DNA of 64,000 bases from Mycolicibacterium aurum. Its GTDB lineage: Bacteria > Actinomycetota > Actinomycetes > Mycobacteriales > Mycobacteriaceae. The position numbers were made by a program, and so were the translations under genes. Under the pieces are notes generated by a model, which worked only from the letters and a program-made list of their open reading frames with translations, was not told where the DNA came from and searched no databases. The stretch is from contig NZ_LR134356.1 of the NCBI RefSeq assembly GCF_900637195.1, positions 2,170,001 through 2,234,000 on the forward strand, given 5' to 3'. This document shows positions 1 through 10,211 of the stretch, in pieces (the stretch's first letter is position 1; the number at the start of each line of letters is the position of its first letter).

Positions 1-38
1 AACATGTTTGAACAAATGACTGAGTGGGAGACATGCGA

Positions 39-1559
39 ATGACACAGACCGAACCGGCGGCGCCGGCCGACCGCGACAAATTGATGACCACCGAGCTTGT
101 CCCCGAACAGATCCTGCCGAAGGTGATGAGCACGTTCGGCCTTACGGCCGCCTACGTGTTCATCATCTGCTGGATCACCGGGTCGTCCGTCATGGCCACC
201 GGCGGATGGACCGCCATCCCCATGTGGGTGCTGGGAATCCTGACGTTCCTGATACCCGCCGGCATGGCGGTGGTGGAACTCGGCAACCTGTGGCCGGGCC
301 AGGGCGGTGTGTACATCTGGGCCACTCGGACGATGGGGGAGACGTGGGGCTTCATCGGCGGCTACCTGTCGTGGGTGCCGGTGATCCTGAACGCCGCGTC
401 GTCACCGGCGGTGGTGCTCTCGTTCCTGTTGTTGGCTTTCCACTCAGAGCTTGGTGTGACCGCCAGCGTCATCCTGCAACTGGTGATCCTGTGGACGGTG
501 ATCGGGCTGGCGCTGGCCAAGCTCTCCGCCAGCCAGCGGATCATGAACGTGGTCTTTGTCGTCTTCGGCATCCTTGCGCTGACCATCTTCGTCTGCGGGC
601 TTCTCTTCGCGGTCAAGAACGGCTCGGCGACGCCGTTCAGCTGGCAGGAGGCCATTGTGCCGAACTTCGCGGTCGCCGGGTTCCTGTACGGCACCGTGCT
701 GCTGTACCTTCTCGGTGTCGAAACGCCGTACAACATGGGTGCGGAGTTCCTGTCGGTGCGCAAGAGCGGTCCGCGGATGATCCTCTGGGGTTCGGCCGCG
801 CTGGTGGCGATCTACCTGCTGACGACACTCGGCACGATGATGGCCCTGCCCACCGACGAGATCGACGCTGTCACAGGGGTCATCGGCATGCTCGACGTAG
901 CCGGTTTCCCCGGGCTGATGGAGATCTGCGCCATCGTGCTCGCGCTGATCATCGTCGTCGCGTTGATGACCTACCAGGTCGCGTACTCACGACTGATCTT
1001 CGTCTCGGGCCTGGAACGACACCTGCCGCGCATCTTCACGCACCTGAACCCACGCACGCGCAACCCGGTGTCCGCCATCCTGATCCAGGGCGTGATCTCA
1101 TCGCTGATCCTGGTCGGGTTGTACTCGCAGAGCAGCCTGGTCAACACCACCATCTTCCTGCAGGGTGGCCTGTCCACCGTATGGCTGATCTCGGGCTTCT
1201 TCTTCCTGTTCCCGGTGATCATCGCGCGCAAGAAGTACGCGGATCGCTATGAGAACGAGACGTTCTGGCGCATCCCCGGCGGCATGGTCGGTGTCTGGAT
1301 CACCGTGATCGTCGGCACGATCGGCACGATCGGCGGCATCTACTACTCGTTCGCCAAGTCGTGGCTCGCCAGCTCGGGCGTGGGAGACGCCGAGTGGATG
1401 ATGTGGGTCGGCAGCATCAGCCTCGCGATGGTGGCGCTCGGCGTCATCGTGTACTTCTTCGGCCGCCGCTCGGCACACAAGACCAGCCAGGACGACGCCC
1501 TGGCCCACCTCGCGGTGTTCGATCTCACCAAGACAGAAACAGAGGAAACAGCAAAATGA
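39..1559 (+). CDS. APC-family amino acid/amine permease
   Basis: Polytopic membrane transporter of the amino acid-polyamine-organocation superfamily, about 506 residues with roughly twelve hydrophobic segments starting near residue 35. The ATG at 39 is preferred because a GGGAG ribosome-binding sequence lies about eight bases upstream; an in-frame GTG at 24 and ATG at 33 are alternatives. Its stop overlaps the start of the copper amine oxidase gene (ATGA), so the two are translationally coupled. From that context I infer that it imports the amine that the oxidase consumes; the substrate is not readable from the sequence. The start of the transcription unit may lie outside the window. Confidence 0.9.
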   Translation: MTQTEPAAPADRDKLMTTELVPEQILPKVMSTFGLTAAYVFIICWITGSSVMATGGWTAIPMWVLGILTFLIPAGMAVVELGNLWPGQGGVYIWATRTMGETWGFIGGYLSWVPVILNAASSPAVVLSFLLLAFHSELGVTASVILQLVILWTVIGLALAKLSASQRIMNVVFVVFGILALTIFVCGLLFAVKNGSATPFSWQEAIVPNFAVAGFLYGTVLLYLLGVETPYNMGAEFLSVRKSGPRMILWGSAALVAIYLLTTLGTMMALPTDEIDAVTGVIGMLDVAGFPGLMEICAIVLALIIVVALMTYQVAYSRLIFVSGLERHLPRIFTHLNPRTRNPVSAILIQGVISSLILVGLYSQSSLVNTTIFLQGGLSTVWLISGFFFLFPVIIARKKYADRYENETFWRIPGGMVGVWITVIVGTIGTIGGIYYSFAKSWLASSGVGDAEWMMWVGSISLAMVALGVIVYFFGRRSAHKTSQDDALAHLAVFDLTKTETEETAK

Positions 1560-3577
1560 CGATGGAGGACATCGCACTGAGTGCGGATCCGACCGCGGAC
1601 GTCCACCACTACCCCCTCGACCCGCTGAGCGGCGCCGAGATCGAAGCGGCGGCGGCTGTCATCACGGCGTCCGAATACTGCACGCCCACATTGAAGTTCG
1701 TCATGATCCAGCTCGCCGAACCGGCCAAGACGGCGACGCTGACCTTCGACGACACCGCGGGCACCCCGCGGTGCGCGTTCGTCACGATGTACGACGCCGC
1801 GGCCAAGATGATCTACGAGGCGGTCGTCGATCTGACCGCCCGCGTGATCGACTCCTGGACACCCATCCCGGGTCGATTCCCGTCCTACCTCGTCGAGCAC
1901 ATGACCGGGGTCGAGGAGGCGGTCAGAGAGGATCCGCGGTGGCAGGAGGCGATGCGCAAGCGCGGCGTCACCGATTTCAGCCTGGCGATGATCGACCCGT
2001 GGCCGGCGGGCTACTACGGCGCGCAGGACCACTACGACAACTCGCCGCTGATCTGCCGCCCGCTGACGTTCATGCGCGCGGCGCCGTCCGAGCACGGTTA
2101 TGCGCGGCCGGTCGAAGGTCTGATTGTGACCTTCGACCTGGACGCCATGAAGGTCATCGACGTCGAGGACCACGGCGTGGTGCCGTTGCCGCCGACTGCG
2201 GGCAACTACTCCGAGAAGTTCATGTTCGACGAGAACAACCGGCCCGCCTTCACGCAGTTCCGTGACGACGTGAAGCCCATCGAGATCACCCAGCCGGACG
2301 GACCGAGCTTCACCGTCGACGGCTGGCGGGTCCAGTGGCAGAAGTGGTCCCTGCGCATCGGGTTCAACCCGCGGGAGGGGATCACGCTGCACGAGGTCAC
2401 CTACACCGACCGCGGGGTGACACGCCCTATCCTCTACCGGGGTTCGCTGTCGGAGATGGTGGTGCCCTATGGGGACTCCTCGCCCACACACTGGAACAAG
2501 AACGTGTTCGACATGGGAGAGGTCGGCATGGGTTTCTCGGCCAACCCGCTGACCCTCGGGTGCGACTGTCTGGGGGAGATCCACTACTTCGACGGGACGG
2601 TCAACGATTCCAGCGGAAATGCTGTGACGATCCCGAACGCGATCTGCATGCACGAGGAGGATTTCGGAATCTCCTGGAAGCACACCGATTTCCGCACCGA
2701 GGAGGTCGAGGTCCGCCGCTCGCGGCGACTGGTGATCTCGATGATCTGCACGGTCGGCAACTACGAGTACGGCTTCTTCTGGTACTTCTACAACGACGCC
2801 TCCATCGAGGTCGAGGTCAAGCTGTCCGGCGTGCTGACCACAGGCGCGGTCGAGGTCGAGCCGGGGGAGCAGCCACGCTGGGGGAAGATGGTGGCGCCGG
2901 GCATCTACGGCCCGAATCACCAGCACTTCTTCAATTTCCGTCTGGACATGAGCATCGACGGAGCGGCAAACAGTGTCTACGAGGTGGATTCGGTCCCTGA
3001 GCCCGATCCCGCGCTCAATCCCCACCACAATGCCTGGATCACCCAGGACACGCTGGTGGCCTCCGAGGCCGAGGGTGCCAGGGACTGGAACTGGTCCACC
3101 GGCAGGTACTGGAAGGTGGCCAACCCGTCGAAGAAGAACGAGCTGGGAATTCCGGTGGCGTACAAGCTGGTACCCAAGGACGTGGTGCCGGTGATGGTGC
3201 AGGAGGGCTCCCACATCTACGACCGGGCCCGGTTCCTGCAACACAACCTGTGGGTGACCAAGTACGACCCGGCGGAGAAGTTCGCCGCCGGGGATTACAT
3301 GTACCAGTCGGCCGATGTGCAGGGCCTGCCGGAGTTCGTCGCCGACGATGCGCCGCTGGAGAACACCGACGTGGTGCTGTGGTACACCCTGGGCGCGCAC
3401 CACGTGGTGCGGCCGGAGGACTGGCCGGTGATGCCCTGTGCCTACACCGGTTTCCATCTGAAGCCCATCGGCTTCTTCGACGGCAACCCGGCGCTGGACC
3501 TGCCACCGTCACCGCCGAAAGCGTGCCACGCCAACCATGTCGGTCTTCCGGTCGCGGAGCGCGCGCTGGAGTCCTAG
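1556..3577 (+). CDS. Copper-containing primary amine oxidase
   Basis: Copper/topaquinone amine oxidase of 673 residues, the usual size of the family. It oxidatively deaminates a primary amine to an aldehyde with release of ammonia and hydrogen peroxide. The cofactor-forming motif N-Y-E-Y is visible with the precursor tyrosine at about residue 403, and His-rich copper-ligand segments follow (HQHFFNF, then HHVVRPEDW near the C-terminus). The start ATG overlaps the stop of the upstream APC permease by four bases. It ends six bases before a convergent small membrane protein gene. Family assignment is firm; the preferred amine (for example phenethylamine, tyramine or histamine) is unknown. Confidence 0.95.
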   Translation: MTMEDIALSADPTADVHHYPLDPLSGAEIEAAAAVITASEYCTPTLKFVMIQLAEPAKTATLTFDDTAGTPRCAFVTMYDAAAKMIYEAVVDLTARVIDSWTPIPGRFPSYLVEHMTGVEEAVREDPRWQEAMRKRGVTDFSLAMIDPWPAGYYGAQDHYDNSPLICRPLTFMRAAPSEHGYARPVEGLIVTFDLDAMKVIDVEDHGVVPLPPTAGNYSEKFMFDENNRPAFTQFRDDVKPIEITQPDGPSFTVDGWRVQWQKWSLRIGFNPREGITLHEVTYTDRGVTRPILYRGSLSEMVVPYGDSSPTHWNKNVFDMGEVGMGFSANPLTLGCDCLGEIHYFDGTVNDSSGNAVTIPNAICMHEEDFGISWKHTDFRTEEVEVRRSRRLVISMICTVGNYEYGFFWYFYNDASIEVEVKLSGVLTTGAVEVEPGEQPRWGKMVAPGIYGPNHQHFFNFRLDMSIDGAANSVYEVDSVPEPDPALNPHHNAWITQDTLVASEAEGARDWNWSTGRYWKVANPSKKNELGIPVAYKLVPKDVVPVMVQEGSHIYDRARFLQHNLWVTKYDPAEKFAAGDYMYQSADVQGLPEFVADDAPLENTDVVLWYTLGAHHVVRPEDWPVMPCAYTGFHLKPIGFFDGNPALDLPPSPPKACHANHVGLPVAERALES

Positions 3578-3583
3578 CGGCCC

Positions 3584-3988
3584 TCAGGGTTTCTTCGGCA
3601 CGAACAGCGCCAGCGACACGAGCAGCAGGGTGCTCAGAGCCACCACGTTGAGCACCTGATCGCGCGGGCTGTAGTGGTGCAGCATCTGGAGATGGAGGAT
3701 CAGATGCAGCAGGTTGAACACCGACCACGCACTCGCCGACACCCGGACCAGCGTCGTGTTGGCGACGTGGATGAGCGTCAACACGCTGAGTACCGCCAGG
3801 CCAAGGAAGAAGGCTCCGACGTCCCTGGCGAAATGTTCGTTGTACGGGCCGAGCTGGGGAAGCCAGCTCATCTCCAGGCCGGGGAACGTGTCGTACCAGT
3901 GGTGTGGCGCGAAATAGGCCCACGCGCCGGTGACGGTTCCGGTGAGAGCGAGAAAGGCGAGCAGGACGCGATGCGCTGTCGAGTTCAC
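3584..3988 (-). CDS. Small four-helix membrane protein, function unknown
   Basis: A 134-residue protein starting with GTG and made mostly of four hydrophobic helices (near residues 8-28, 55-75, 85-102 and 112-130), with short polar loops. The loop between helices 1 and 2 is rich in aromatic residues and includes HHWYDTFPG. I do not recognise a named family. The gene begins seven bases after the stop of the carboxymuconolactone-decarboxylase-type gene on the same strand, so the two are probably co-transcribed. A membrane partner in peroxide or quinone handling is possible but is inference only. Confidence 0.75.
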   Translation of the reverse strand: MNSTAHRVLLAFLALTGTVTGAWAYFAPHHWYDTFPGLEMSWLPQLGPYNEHFARDVGAFFLGLAVLSVLTLIHVANTTLVRVSASAWSVFNLLHLILHLQMLHHYSPRDQVLNVVALSTLLLVSLALFVPKKP

Positions 3989-3995
3989 GGCGGGT

Positions 3996-4439
3996 TCACG
4001 CTTCGACGGCGTAGTGGCTGGAGATCGCTATCCGGTTGAACGCGTTGATGACAACGGCCACCCACCGCAGCGCTGCCGCCTGCTGGGCGCTCACCGTGGC
4101 GGTGTCGTCGTCGACGCCCGGTGTCCGGACGTCGATGTGGGTGATCTCTTCGGCGATCGCGAGGGCGGCGCGTTCGGCCGGGGTGAAATAGCCTGTCTCG
4201 CGCCAGGCCGGCAGCACGGCGATGCGGTCGACGCTCTCACCCTTGGCCAGCGCATCGCGCACGTGCATCCGCAGGCAGAAGCCGCAGCCGTTGATCTGGG
4301 ATGCGCGGATGCGCACCAGCTCCACGGTCAGCGGGTCGATGCCGGCCTCCAGGGCAGCTCTGGACGCCTGCTCGCTGAGCGCGAGGGTGGTCTTGTACGC
4401 ATCGGGTACTGCTGAGCTCAGCGCGGTCCGTGTCGTCAT
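3996..4439 (-). CDS. Carboxymuconolactone decarboxylase (AhpD-like) family protein
   Basis: A 147-residue all-helical protein of the CMD/AhpD-like family. The redox CxxC pair is present as C-G-F-C followed by LRMHVRDA, the usual peroxidase-type signature containing the proton-relay His. Start chosen at the ATG of MTTRTALS because a GAGGAC ribosome-binding sequence lies upstream; an upstream in-frame start would add about 28 poorly conserved residues. It is co-directional with the XRE regulator upstream and the small membrane protein downstream (seven-base gap). A thiol-dependent peroxidase or alkylhydroperoxidase-like role is expected from the family. Confidence 0.88.
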   Translation of the reverse strand: MTTRTALSSAVPDAYKTTLALSEQASRAALEAGIDPLTVELVRIRASQINGCGFCLRMHVRDALAKGESVDRIAVLPAWRETGYFTPAERAALAIAEEITHIDVRTPGVDDDTATVSAQQAAALRWVAVVINAFNRIAISSHYAVEA

Positions 4440-4547
4440 CGTCGGTACGTCCTCTATCTGTATGTGACTGCCCCGGCGCCGGGGCTGATAGTTAAGACGA
4501 GACAGCGCCTCGATGTGTGACATCCGGCGGTCTCCGCGTTCGCCGTG

Positions 4548-5411
4548 TCACATGTGGAAGCGGTGGTGCCCGAGCACCGACACCAACCGCAGCGTGTCCT
4601 GGCTCTCCGATCCCGGCTCCGCCGCATAGACCACCAACCTCTGCCCTGCTTCGGTGTCGGACAACACCTCGCGCTGCAGGCAGACGCCGCCGAGTTCGGG
4701 ATGGATGAGGTGAGTTGGCCTGGCAGGTCGAACGGTGCCGGGTGATCGCTGCCAGAGGGCGGTGAACTCTGGACTTCGGCGACGCAGCATCGTGACCAAC
4801 TGCGCCGCCTGGTCGCAGCCGTGGACGTCGATGCCGCGGCGGAGGTCGGCGGCGATCTCGGTCCCGATCGACGCCTGTTCGCCGGCGGTGAAGCTTCGAC
4901 GATCGCCGCCGCCGGTGAACCACCTGTAGTAGCTACTGCGTTCCCACCCGGTGTGAAATGTCAGCTGGCCGAACAGGACTGTTGCCGGTGGCGTCTGACG
5001 CAGCACCCGCCCGAGCGGATCGATGACGAGGGCCGGCGTGTCGGCGAGCCGGTCGAGCACATGCATGAGACCGGGCTCGACGTGTGCGACGACGTCGAGA
5101 CGGTCGGTCCCTACGAACCCTGCGCCGTACCCCGCCGCGCTGAAGAGGCGGTCACGGTCTGCACCGCTGAATCGCAGCCCGCGCGCGATGCCGGCCAGCA
5201 TCGCCGGTGACGGTCGCGGCCCACACCGGCGCTCCAGCCGGCTGTAGTAGGTGGTCGACATCGAGCACAGCGCAGCGACCTCCTCACGACGTAATCCCGG
5301 CGTGCGTCGGCGTCGTCCCCGCGGCATCCCCACATCCTCGGGCTGCAAGACCCGTCGGCGCCGGCGGAGTGTGTCGGCCACGTAGGTGAGGTCGATCTCG
5401 GTGGACGCCAC
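4548..5411 (-). CDS. XRE-family regulator with MmyB-like ligand domain
   Basis: A 287-residue transcription regulator. Residues about 10-75 form a Cro/CI helix-turn-helix (LRREEVAALCSMSTTYYSRLE). The remainder matches the MmyB-like PAS-type ligand-binding domain, with the typical YRWF and late LIHPELG segments. It lies just upstream of, and co-directional with, the CMD-family gene, which it may regulate; members of this family usually control a neighbouring oxidoreductase. A second, clearly related regulator lies divergently 185 bases away. I saw no clear operator dyad in the 185-base gap. Confidence 0.92.
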   Translation of the reverse strand: MASTEIDLTYVADTLRRRRRVLQPEDVGMPRGRRRRTPGLRREEVAALCSMSTTYYSRLERRCGPRPSPAMLAGIARGLRFSGADRDRLFSAAGYGAGFVGTDRLDVVAHVEPGLMHVLDRLADTPALVIDPLGRVLRQTPPATVLFGQLTFHTGWERSSYYRWFTGGGDRRSFTAGEQASIGTEIAADLRRGIDVHGCDQAAQLVTMLRRRSPEFTALWQRSPGTVRPARPTHLIHPELGGVCLQREVLSDTEAGQRLVVYAAEPGSESQDTLRLVSVLGHHRFHM

Positions 5412-5596
5412 CGATCCATCGTGGACGGCGCCGCGGACAGCCGACAGGGTCTGGTGGTCCCGGGAGCGAGGATCCCCGGATGGTCGGTGCCTGAAGCCGA
5501 TCGCCGGGTTGCGGCATCATCGTGGGGAAGCACCGTTCGGTAGCGGGGGTCTCGTGATCCCTGGCTGAGGCGGCCATCCGCGGCCACTATGGACTG

Positions 5597-6472
5597 ATGG
5601 ATCAGCGACAGATGGCCGATTTTCTGCGCAGTCGACGCGAAGCGCTGTCCCCGGCGGACGTGGGGTTGCCACCCGGTCCGCGTCGGCGCACCCGTGGGTT
5701 GCGTCGCGAGGAAGTCGCTGCGCTGGCCCTGATCTCGACGGACTACTACTGCCGGATGGAGCAGCAGCGCGGGCCGCAACCCTCCAAGGAGGTGGTGGCG
5801 TCACTGGCGCGGGCCCTGCGGTTGTCGGTGGACGAACGTGACCACCTGTTCCGGCTCGCGGGGCACAACGCACCGGCGCGCACCGTCGTCGGCGATCACG
5901 TCAGCCCGGCCACCCTGCGTATCCTCGACCGCCTGCAGGACACCCCGGCGCAGGTGGTGTCGGCGCTGGGTGAGGCATTGGTGCAGACGCCCGCGGCGCG
6001 CGCTCTGCTCGGTGATCAGACGTCGTATCGGGGTCTCGCGCGCAGCGTGGTGTACCGGTGGTTCACCGACGAGAATTCGCGGGCGATGTATCCCGACGAG
6101 GATCGTGACGAGATCGGGCGGTCCTTCGTGGCCGGTGCCCGGGTGGCCTATGTGCGCGACGGTGCCGGTTCGCGCGCCGCCCAGTACGTCGACGCGCTGC
6201 TCGCGTGCAGCGCCGAGTTCGCCGAGCTGTGGAAGCAGCACGACGTGGCACATCGAGAAGCGCTCACCAAGCGCATCCTGCATCCGAAACTCGGTCTGCT
6301 CGAGCTGCAGTGCCAGGCGTTGTACGACCCGGTGCAGTTGCACTCGCTGCTCGTGTTCACCGCCGAACCGGGAACCACGAGCCACGCCAAACTCGCTGAG
6401 CTGGGCGCTGATCCGGAGTCGTTCCTGCGCACCGATGTGGACTCCGCACCCGCGCGCATCAGCGCCACCTGA
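5597..6472 (+). CDS. XRE-family regulator with MmyB-like ligand domain (second copy)
   Basis: A 291-residue paralogue of the divergent regulator at 4548-5411: N-terminal helix-turn-helix (LRREEVAALALISTDYYCRME) and a C-terminal MmyB-like domain with VYRWFTDE and ILHPKLGLLELQ segments. ATG at 5597 is the first in-frame start; an out-of-frame ATG just upstream runs into a stop at once. It reads toward the SDR gene beginning at 6626, about 150 bases downstream, and in this family the adjacent SDR is the common target. That regulatory link is inference. Confidence 0.92.
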   Translation: MDQRQMADFLRSRREALSPADVGLPPGPRRRTRGLRREEVAALALISTDYYCRMEQQRGPQPSKEVVASLARALRLSVDERDHLFRLAGHNAPARTVVGDHVSPATLRILDRLQDTPAQVVSALGEALVQTPAARALLGDQTSYRGLARSVVYRWFTDENSRAMYPDEDRDEIGRSFVAGARVAYVRDGAGSRAAQYVDALLACSAEFAELWKQHDVAHREALTKRILHPKLGLLELQCQALYDPVQLHSLLVFTAEPGTTSHAKLAELGADPESFLRTDVDSAPARISAT

Positions 6473-6625
6473 TGGTGCATCCCACGTGATCCGGATCAAC
6501 GCGCCATGCCGCGGCCGGCACAACAACGGGGGATCGGCAATCAGCGGATGATCGCTCCCTGAATGGGATTCGCCAGGCCTGACAACGTGGAGCGCATTCG
6601 ACCTGGCGACACCGAGGAGATTCTC

Positions 6626-7567
6626 ATGGCCCGCAGAGCAGACGTGGACGTGCCCGACCTGACCGGCGCACTGGTGGTGCTGACCGGGGGCAGTGACGGC
6701 GTCGGCTTCGGGTTGGCCGGCCGGCTGGCGGCGGCCGGAGCCGAGGTCATCCTGCCGGTACGCAACCCCGTCAAAGGCGGCCGTGCCGTCGAGCGCATCA
6801 CCGCAGCCGTGCCCGGCGCGCGGGTCAGCATCAGGGATCTCGACCTCTCGTCATTGCAGTCGGTGGCCGACCTCGCCGATGTGCTTCTCGCCGAGGGGCG
6901 GCCGATCCATCTGCTGATCAACAACGCCGGGGTGATGAGGCCTCCGGCCCGCCACACCACCGTCGATGGTTTCGAATTACAGTGGGGCACCAACCATCTC
7001 GGGCACTTCGCGCTGACCGCCCGGCTGATGCCTTTGTTGACGGCGGGCAACGCCCGCATCACGACCCAGTCGAGCATCGCGGCGCGCTCGGGCGCCATCA
7101 ACTGGGGCGACACCGATTTCGCCAAAGCCTACTCGTCGGCAAAGGCCTACGGTCAGTCCAAGATCGCCAACCTGATGTTCGGCCTGGAGCTGGATCGGCG
7201 CAGCGCGCAGGCCGGGTGGGGTGTCACCAGCGACGTCTCCCACCCCGGGGTCACCGCCACCAACCTGCTGGCAGCGCAGCCGCACATGGGTCGCGCCAGC
7301 GACACACTCTCGGTACGCATCATCCGATCGCTGGCCCGGGTGGGGATCCTCACCCAAACCGTCGACCAGGGGCTCCTTCCCGCCCTGTACGCCGCCACCC
7401 ATCCTGACGCGCAAGGCGGCAAGTTGTACGGGCCCAGCGGTTTCCAGCACACCGCCGGAGCGCCGGCCGAGCAGCAGGTCTACCGGCCCGCAGGCGACAT
7501 GGCCGATGCCGCGCGTCTGTGGGAGCTGTCGGAGAAACTCGTCGGCCTGCGCTTCGCACACCGGTAG
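6626..7567 (+). CDS. Short-chain dehydrogenase/reductase (retinol dehydrogenase/POR-like)
   Basis: NAD(P)-dependent oxidoreductase of 313 residues. The dinucleotide motif [10 protein letters not shown] lies near residue 20, the NNAGVM motif near 95, and the catalytic Tyr/Lys pair in YGQSK near 172. Its length and long C-terminal region resemble the light-dependent protochlorophyllide reductase/retinol dehydrogenase branch of SDRs. Start ATG 6626 is set by the GAGGAGA ribosome-binding site six bases upstream. The gene ends 11 bases before the convergent MarR gene. The substrate is unknown. Confidence 0.93.
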   Translation: MARRADVDVPDLTGALVVLTGGSDGVGFGLAGRLAAAGAEVILPVRNPVKGGRAVERITAAVPGARVSIRDLDLSSLQSVADLADVLLAEGRPIHLLINNAGVMRPPARHTTVDGFELQWGTNHLGHFALTARLMPLLTAGNARITTQSSIAARSGAINWGDTDFAKAYSSAKAYGQSKIANLMFGLELDRRSAQAGWGVTSDVSHPGVTATNLLAAQPHMGRASDTLSVRIIRSLARVGILTQTVDQGLLPALYAATHPDAQGGKLYGPSGFQHTAGAPAEQQVYRPAGDMADAARLWELSEKLVGLRFAHR

Positions 7568-7578
7568 AGGGGCGGCGC

Positions 7579-7997
7579 CTACTGGCCGAGAGCGGCGAGC
7601 AGCTGCCGGAACTGTCTGCGCTGGGCGTCACTCAGCGGGGCCAGGACGCGTTCCTCCGCGGCGCGGACGCCGTCGATGGTCCGGTCGAGCACCATCCGGC
7701 CCTCGCGCGTCAACTCCGCAGGCCGCGACCGGCCCGACGGCACCTCGGCGGGGCGGGTGACGAGTCCGCAATCCTGCAGTCCGCGCACGACCATGTTCAT
7801 CGCCTGCGGCGACACCATCATGGTGCGCGCGAGTTCGGCGTTGGAGCGGCCGGGGTAGCGCGACAGGCTGCGCATGCAGATGTACTGCGGGAACGAGAGT
7901 CCGATCGGCTCGAGCACCGTCACGCTCACCTCGGCGCGCAGCGCGGTGTTCAGCCGGTGCAGCAGAAATGCCAGCGGCTGATCCTCGGTCCCTGACA

Positions 7998-7998
<1 letters not shown>
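7579..7998 (-). CDS. MarR-family transcriptional regulator
   Basis: A 139-residue winged-helix regulator with the MarR pattern: the recognition region SNAELARTMMVSPQAMNMVV is followed by a basic wing containing SGRSRPAELT. It is divergent from a methyltransferase gene, with 45 bases between the start codons, and this gap holds two tandem palindromes, one of them touching its own start codon. This arrangement indicates autoregulation plus control of the methyltransferase. The open frame continues upstream far into the methyltransferase on the other strand; that extension is not coding. Confidence 0.93.
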
Positions 7999-8730
<732 letters not shown>

Positions 8731-8831
8731 CGGGCCGCATCCACCCATTCGCCATGGGGTGAGGCCGAGTTTGGCAGGATTGGGGGAGTCGTCTCGCCGA
8801 CGGCACCTCGCGCGCGGCCGAAAGGAGCCCG

Positions 8832-9584
8832 ATGGCCCCGATGTCCCAGCCAATTGGTGACCAGTCCTCCCGTTTCCGGCCCGCCTACTCCAGAGTGCTG
8901 CTCAAGTTGGGCGGCGAGATGTTCGGCGGCGGACAGGTGGGGCTGGATCCCGACGTGGTCGCGCTGGTGGCGCGTCAGATCGCCGAAGTGGTCCGCAGCG
9001 GCGCCCAGGTGGCCGTCGTCATCGGTGGCGGAAACTTCTTCCGCGGCGCCCAACTGCAGCAGCGCGGCATGGAGCGCTCCCGGTCCGACTACATGGGCAT
9101 GCTCGGCACCGTGATGAACAGCCTTGCGCTGCAAGACTTCCTGGAGAAAGAGGGCATCCAGACGCGGGTGCAGACCGCCATCACGATGGGGCAGGTCGCC
9201 GAGCCCTACATTCCGTTGCGCGCCCGCAGGCATCTGGAGAAGGGACGTGTGGTCATCTTCGGTGCCGGCATGGGGCTGCCGTACTTCTCCACCGACACCA
9301 CCGCCGCGCAGCGGGCGCTGGAGATCGGCGCCGACGTGGTGTTGATGGCCAAGGCCGTCGACGGCATCTTCACCGACGACCCCCGAGTCAATGCCGATGC
9401 CGAGATGCTGACCGCGATCAGCCACCGCGAGGTCATCGACCGGGGCCTGAAAGTGGCCGATGCGACGGCCTTCAGCCTGTGCATGGACAACGGCATGCCG
9501 ATCCTGGTGTTCAACCTGCTCACGGATGGCAATATCGCTCGTGCCGTCGCGGGTGAGAAGATCGGAACGCTGGTGACCTCGTGA
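8832..9584 (+). CDS. pyrH: UMP kinase
   Basis: Uridylate kinase, 250 residues, phosphorylating UMP to UDP with ATP in pyrimidine nucleotide synthesis. It shows the amino-acid-kinase fold motifs [22 protein letters not shown], and the C-terminal [10 protein letters not shown] and [14 protein letters not shown] segments. AAAGGAG five bases upstream supports the ATG at 8832. It is the first gene of the conserved pyrH-frr-cdsA-rlmN run, in the order of the mycobacterial chromosome. UMP kinases of this type are hexameric and regulated by GTP and UTP (family knowledge). Confidence 0.98.
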   Translation: MAPMSQPIGDQSSRFRPAYSRVLLKLGGEMFGGGQVGLDPDVVALVARQIAEVVRSGAQVAVVIGGGNFFRGAQLQQRGMERSRSDYMGMLGTVMNSLALQDFLEKEGIQTRVQTAITMGQVAEPYIPLRARRHLEKGRVVIFGAGMGLPYFSTDTTAAQRALEIGADVVLMAKAVDGIFTDDPRVNADAEMLTAISHREVIDRGLKVADATAFSLCMDNGMPILVFNLLTDGNIARAVAGEKIGTLVTS

Positions 9585-9651
9585 CCAGCTACCGGCGATG
9601 CGGTCGGGAGAAGTGTGTGCGGAGCGAGCGAAGCGACGGGAGAACTATCCA

Positions 9652-10209
9652 GTGATCGACGAAACCCTCTTCGACGCCGAGGAGAAGATGGAGAAGGCCG
9701 TGTCGGTGGCACGGGATGACCTCGCGTCGATTCGCACCGGCCGCGCCAACCCGGGCATGTTCAACCGGATCCAGATCGACTACTACGGCGCGATGACACC
9801 CATCACCCAGCTTGCGAGCGTGAACGTGCCCGAGGCCCGGATGGTCGTCATCAAGCCCTACGAGGCCACGATGCTGCGTCAGATCGAGGACGCGATCCGC
9901 AACTCGGATCTGGGCGTGAACCCGGGCAACGACGGCAACGTCATCCGGGTGTCGATTCCGCAGCTGACCGAGGAGCGCCGCCGGGATCTGGTCAAGCAGG
10001 CCAAGTCCAAAGGCGAGGACGCCAAGGTGTCGGTCCGCAACATCCGCCGCAAGGCGATGGAGGAACTGGCCCGGATCAAGAAGGACGGCGACGCCGGTGA
10101 GGACGAGGTGACCCGCGCGGAGAAGGACCTCGACAAGTCCACCGGGACCTACACGGCTCAGATCGACGATCTCGTCAAGCACAAAGAAGGCGAGTTGCTG
10201 GAGGTCTGA
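9652..10209 (+). CDS. frr: Ribosome recycling factor
   Basis: Ribosome recycling factor, 185 residues, exactly the family length. Acting with EF-G, it splits post-termination ribosomes. Typical segments are the N-terminal [11 protein letters not shown], the domain II region [15 protein letters not shown], and the C-terminal helix with [20 protein letters not shown]. The GTG at 9652 ([13 protein letters not shown]) is chosen over an upstream in-frame start, because the extra 18 residues are encoded by a low-complexity GAGCGAAGCGA-type leader. The 67-base gap to pyrH and two-base gap to cdsA indicate one operon. Confidence 0.98.
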   Translation: MIDETLFDAEEKMEKAVSVARDDLASIRTGRANPGMFNRIQIDYYGAMTPITQLASVNVPEARMVVIKPYEATMLRQIEDAIRNSDLGVNPGNDGNVIRVSIPQLTEERRRDLVKQAKSKGEDAKVSVRNIRRKAMEELARIKKDGDAGEDEVTRAEKDLDKSTGTYTAQIDDLVKHKEGELLEV

Positions 10210-10211
10210 GC

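Noticed and set aside
1343..3457. A 704-codon open frame antisense to the amine oxidase
   Set aside because: It is the complement of a well-supported gene. High GC and G/C at third codon positions keep the opposite frame open. It has no recognisable domain and is low in hydrophobic residues, with excess Arg, His and Val.
4514..4553. TGTGACA ... TGTCACA dyad near the end of the XRE regulator gene
   Set aside because: The arms are separated by over 20 bases, with one arm inside the stop codon region of the gene, and the spacing does not match the 14-base element or a CRP site.
9619..9641. GAGCGAGCGAAGCGACGG-type low-complexity leader before frr
   Set aside because: Such short GAGCGA runs are frequent in mycobacterial intergenic DNA. 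It is too short and irregular to be called a repeat element, and it argues only against the longer frr start.
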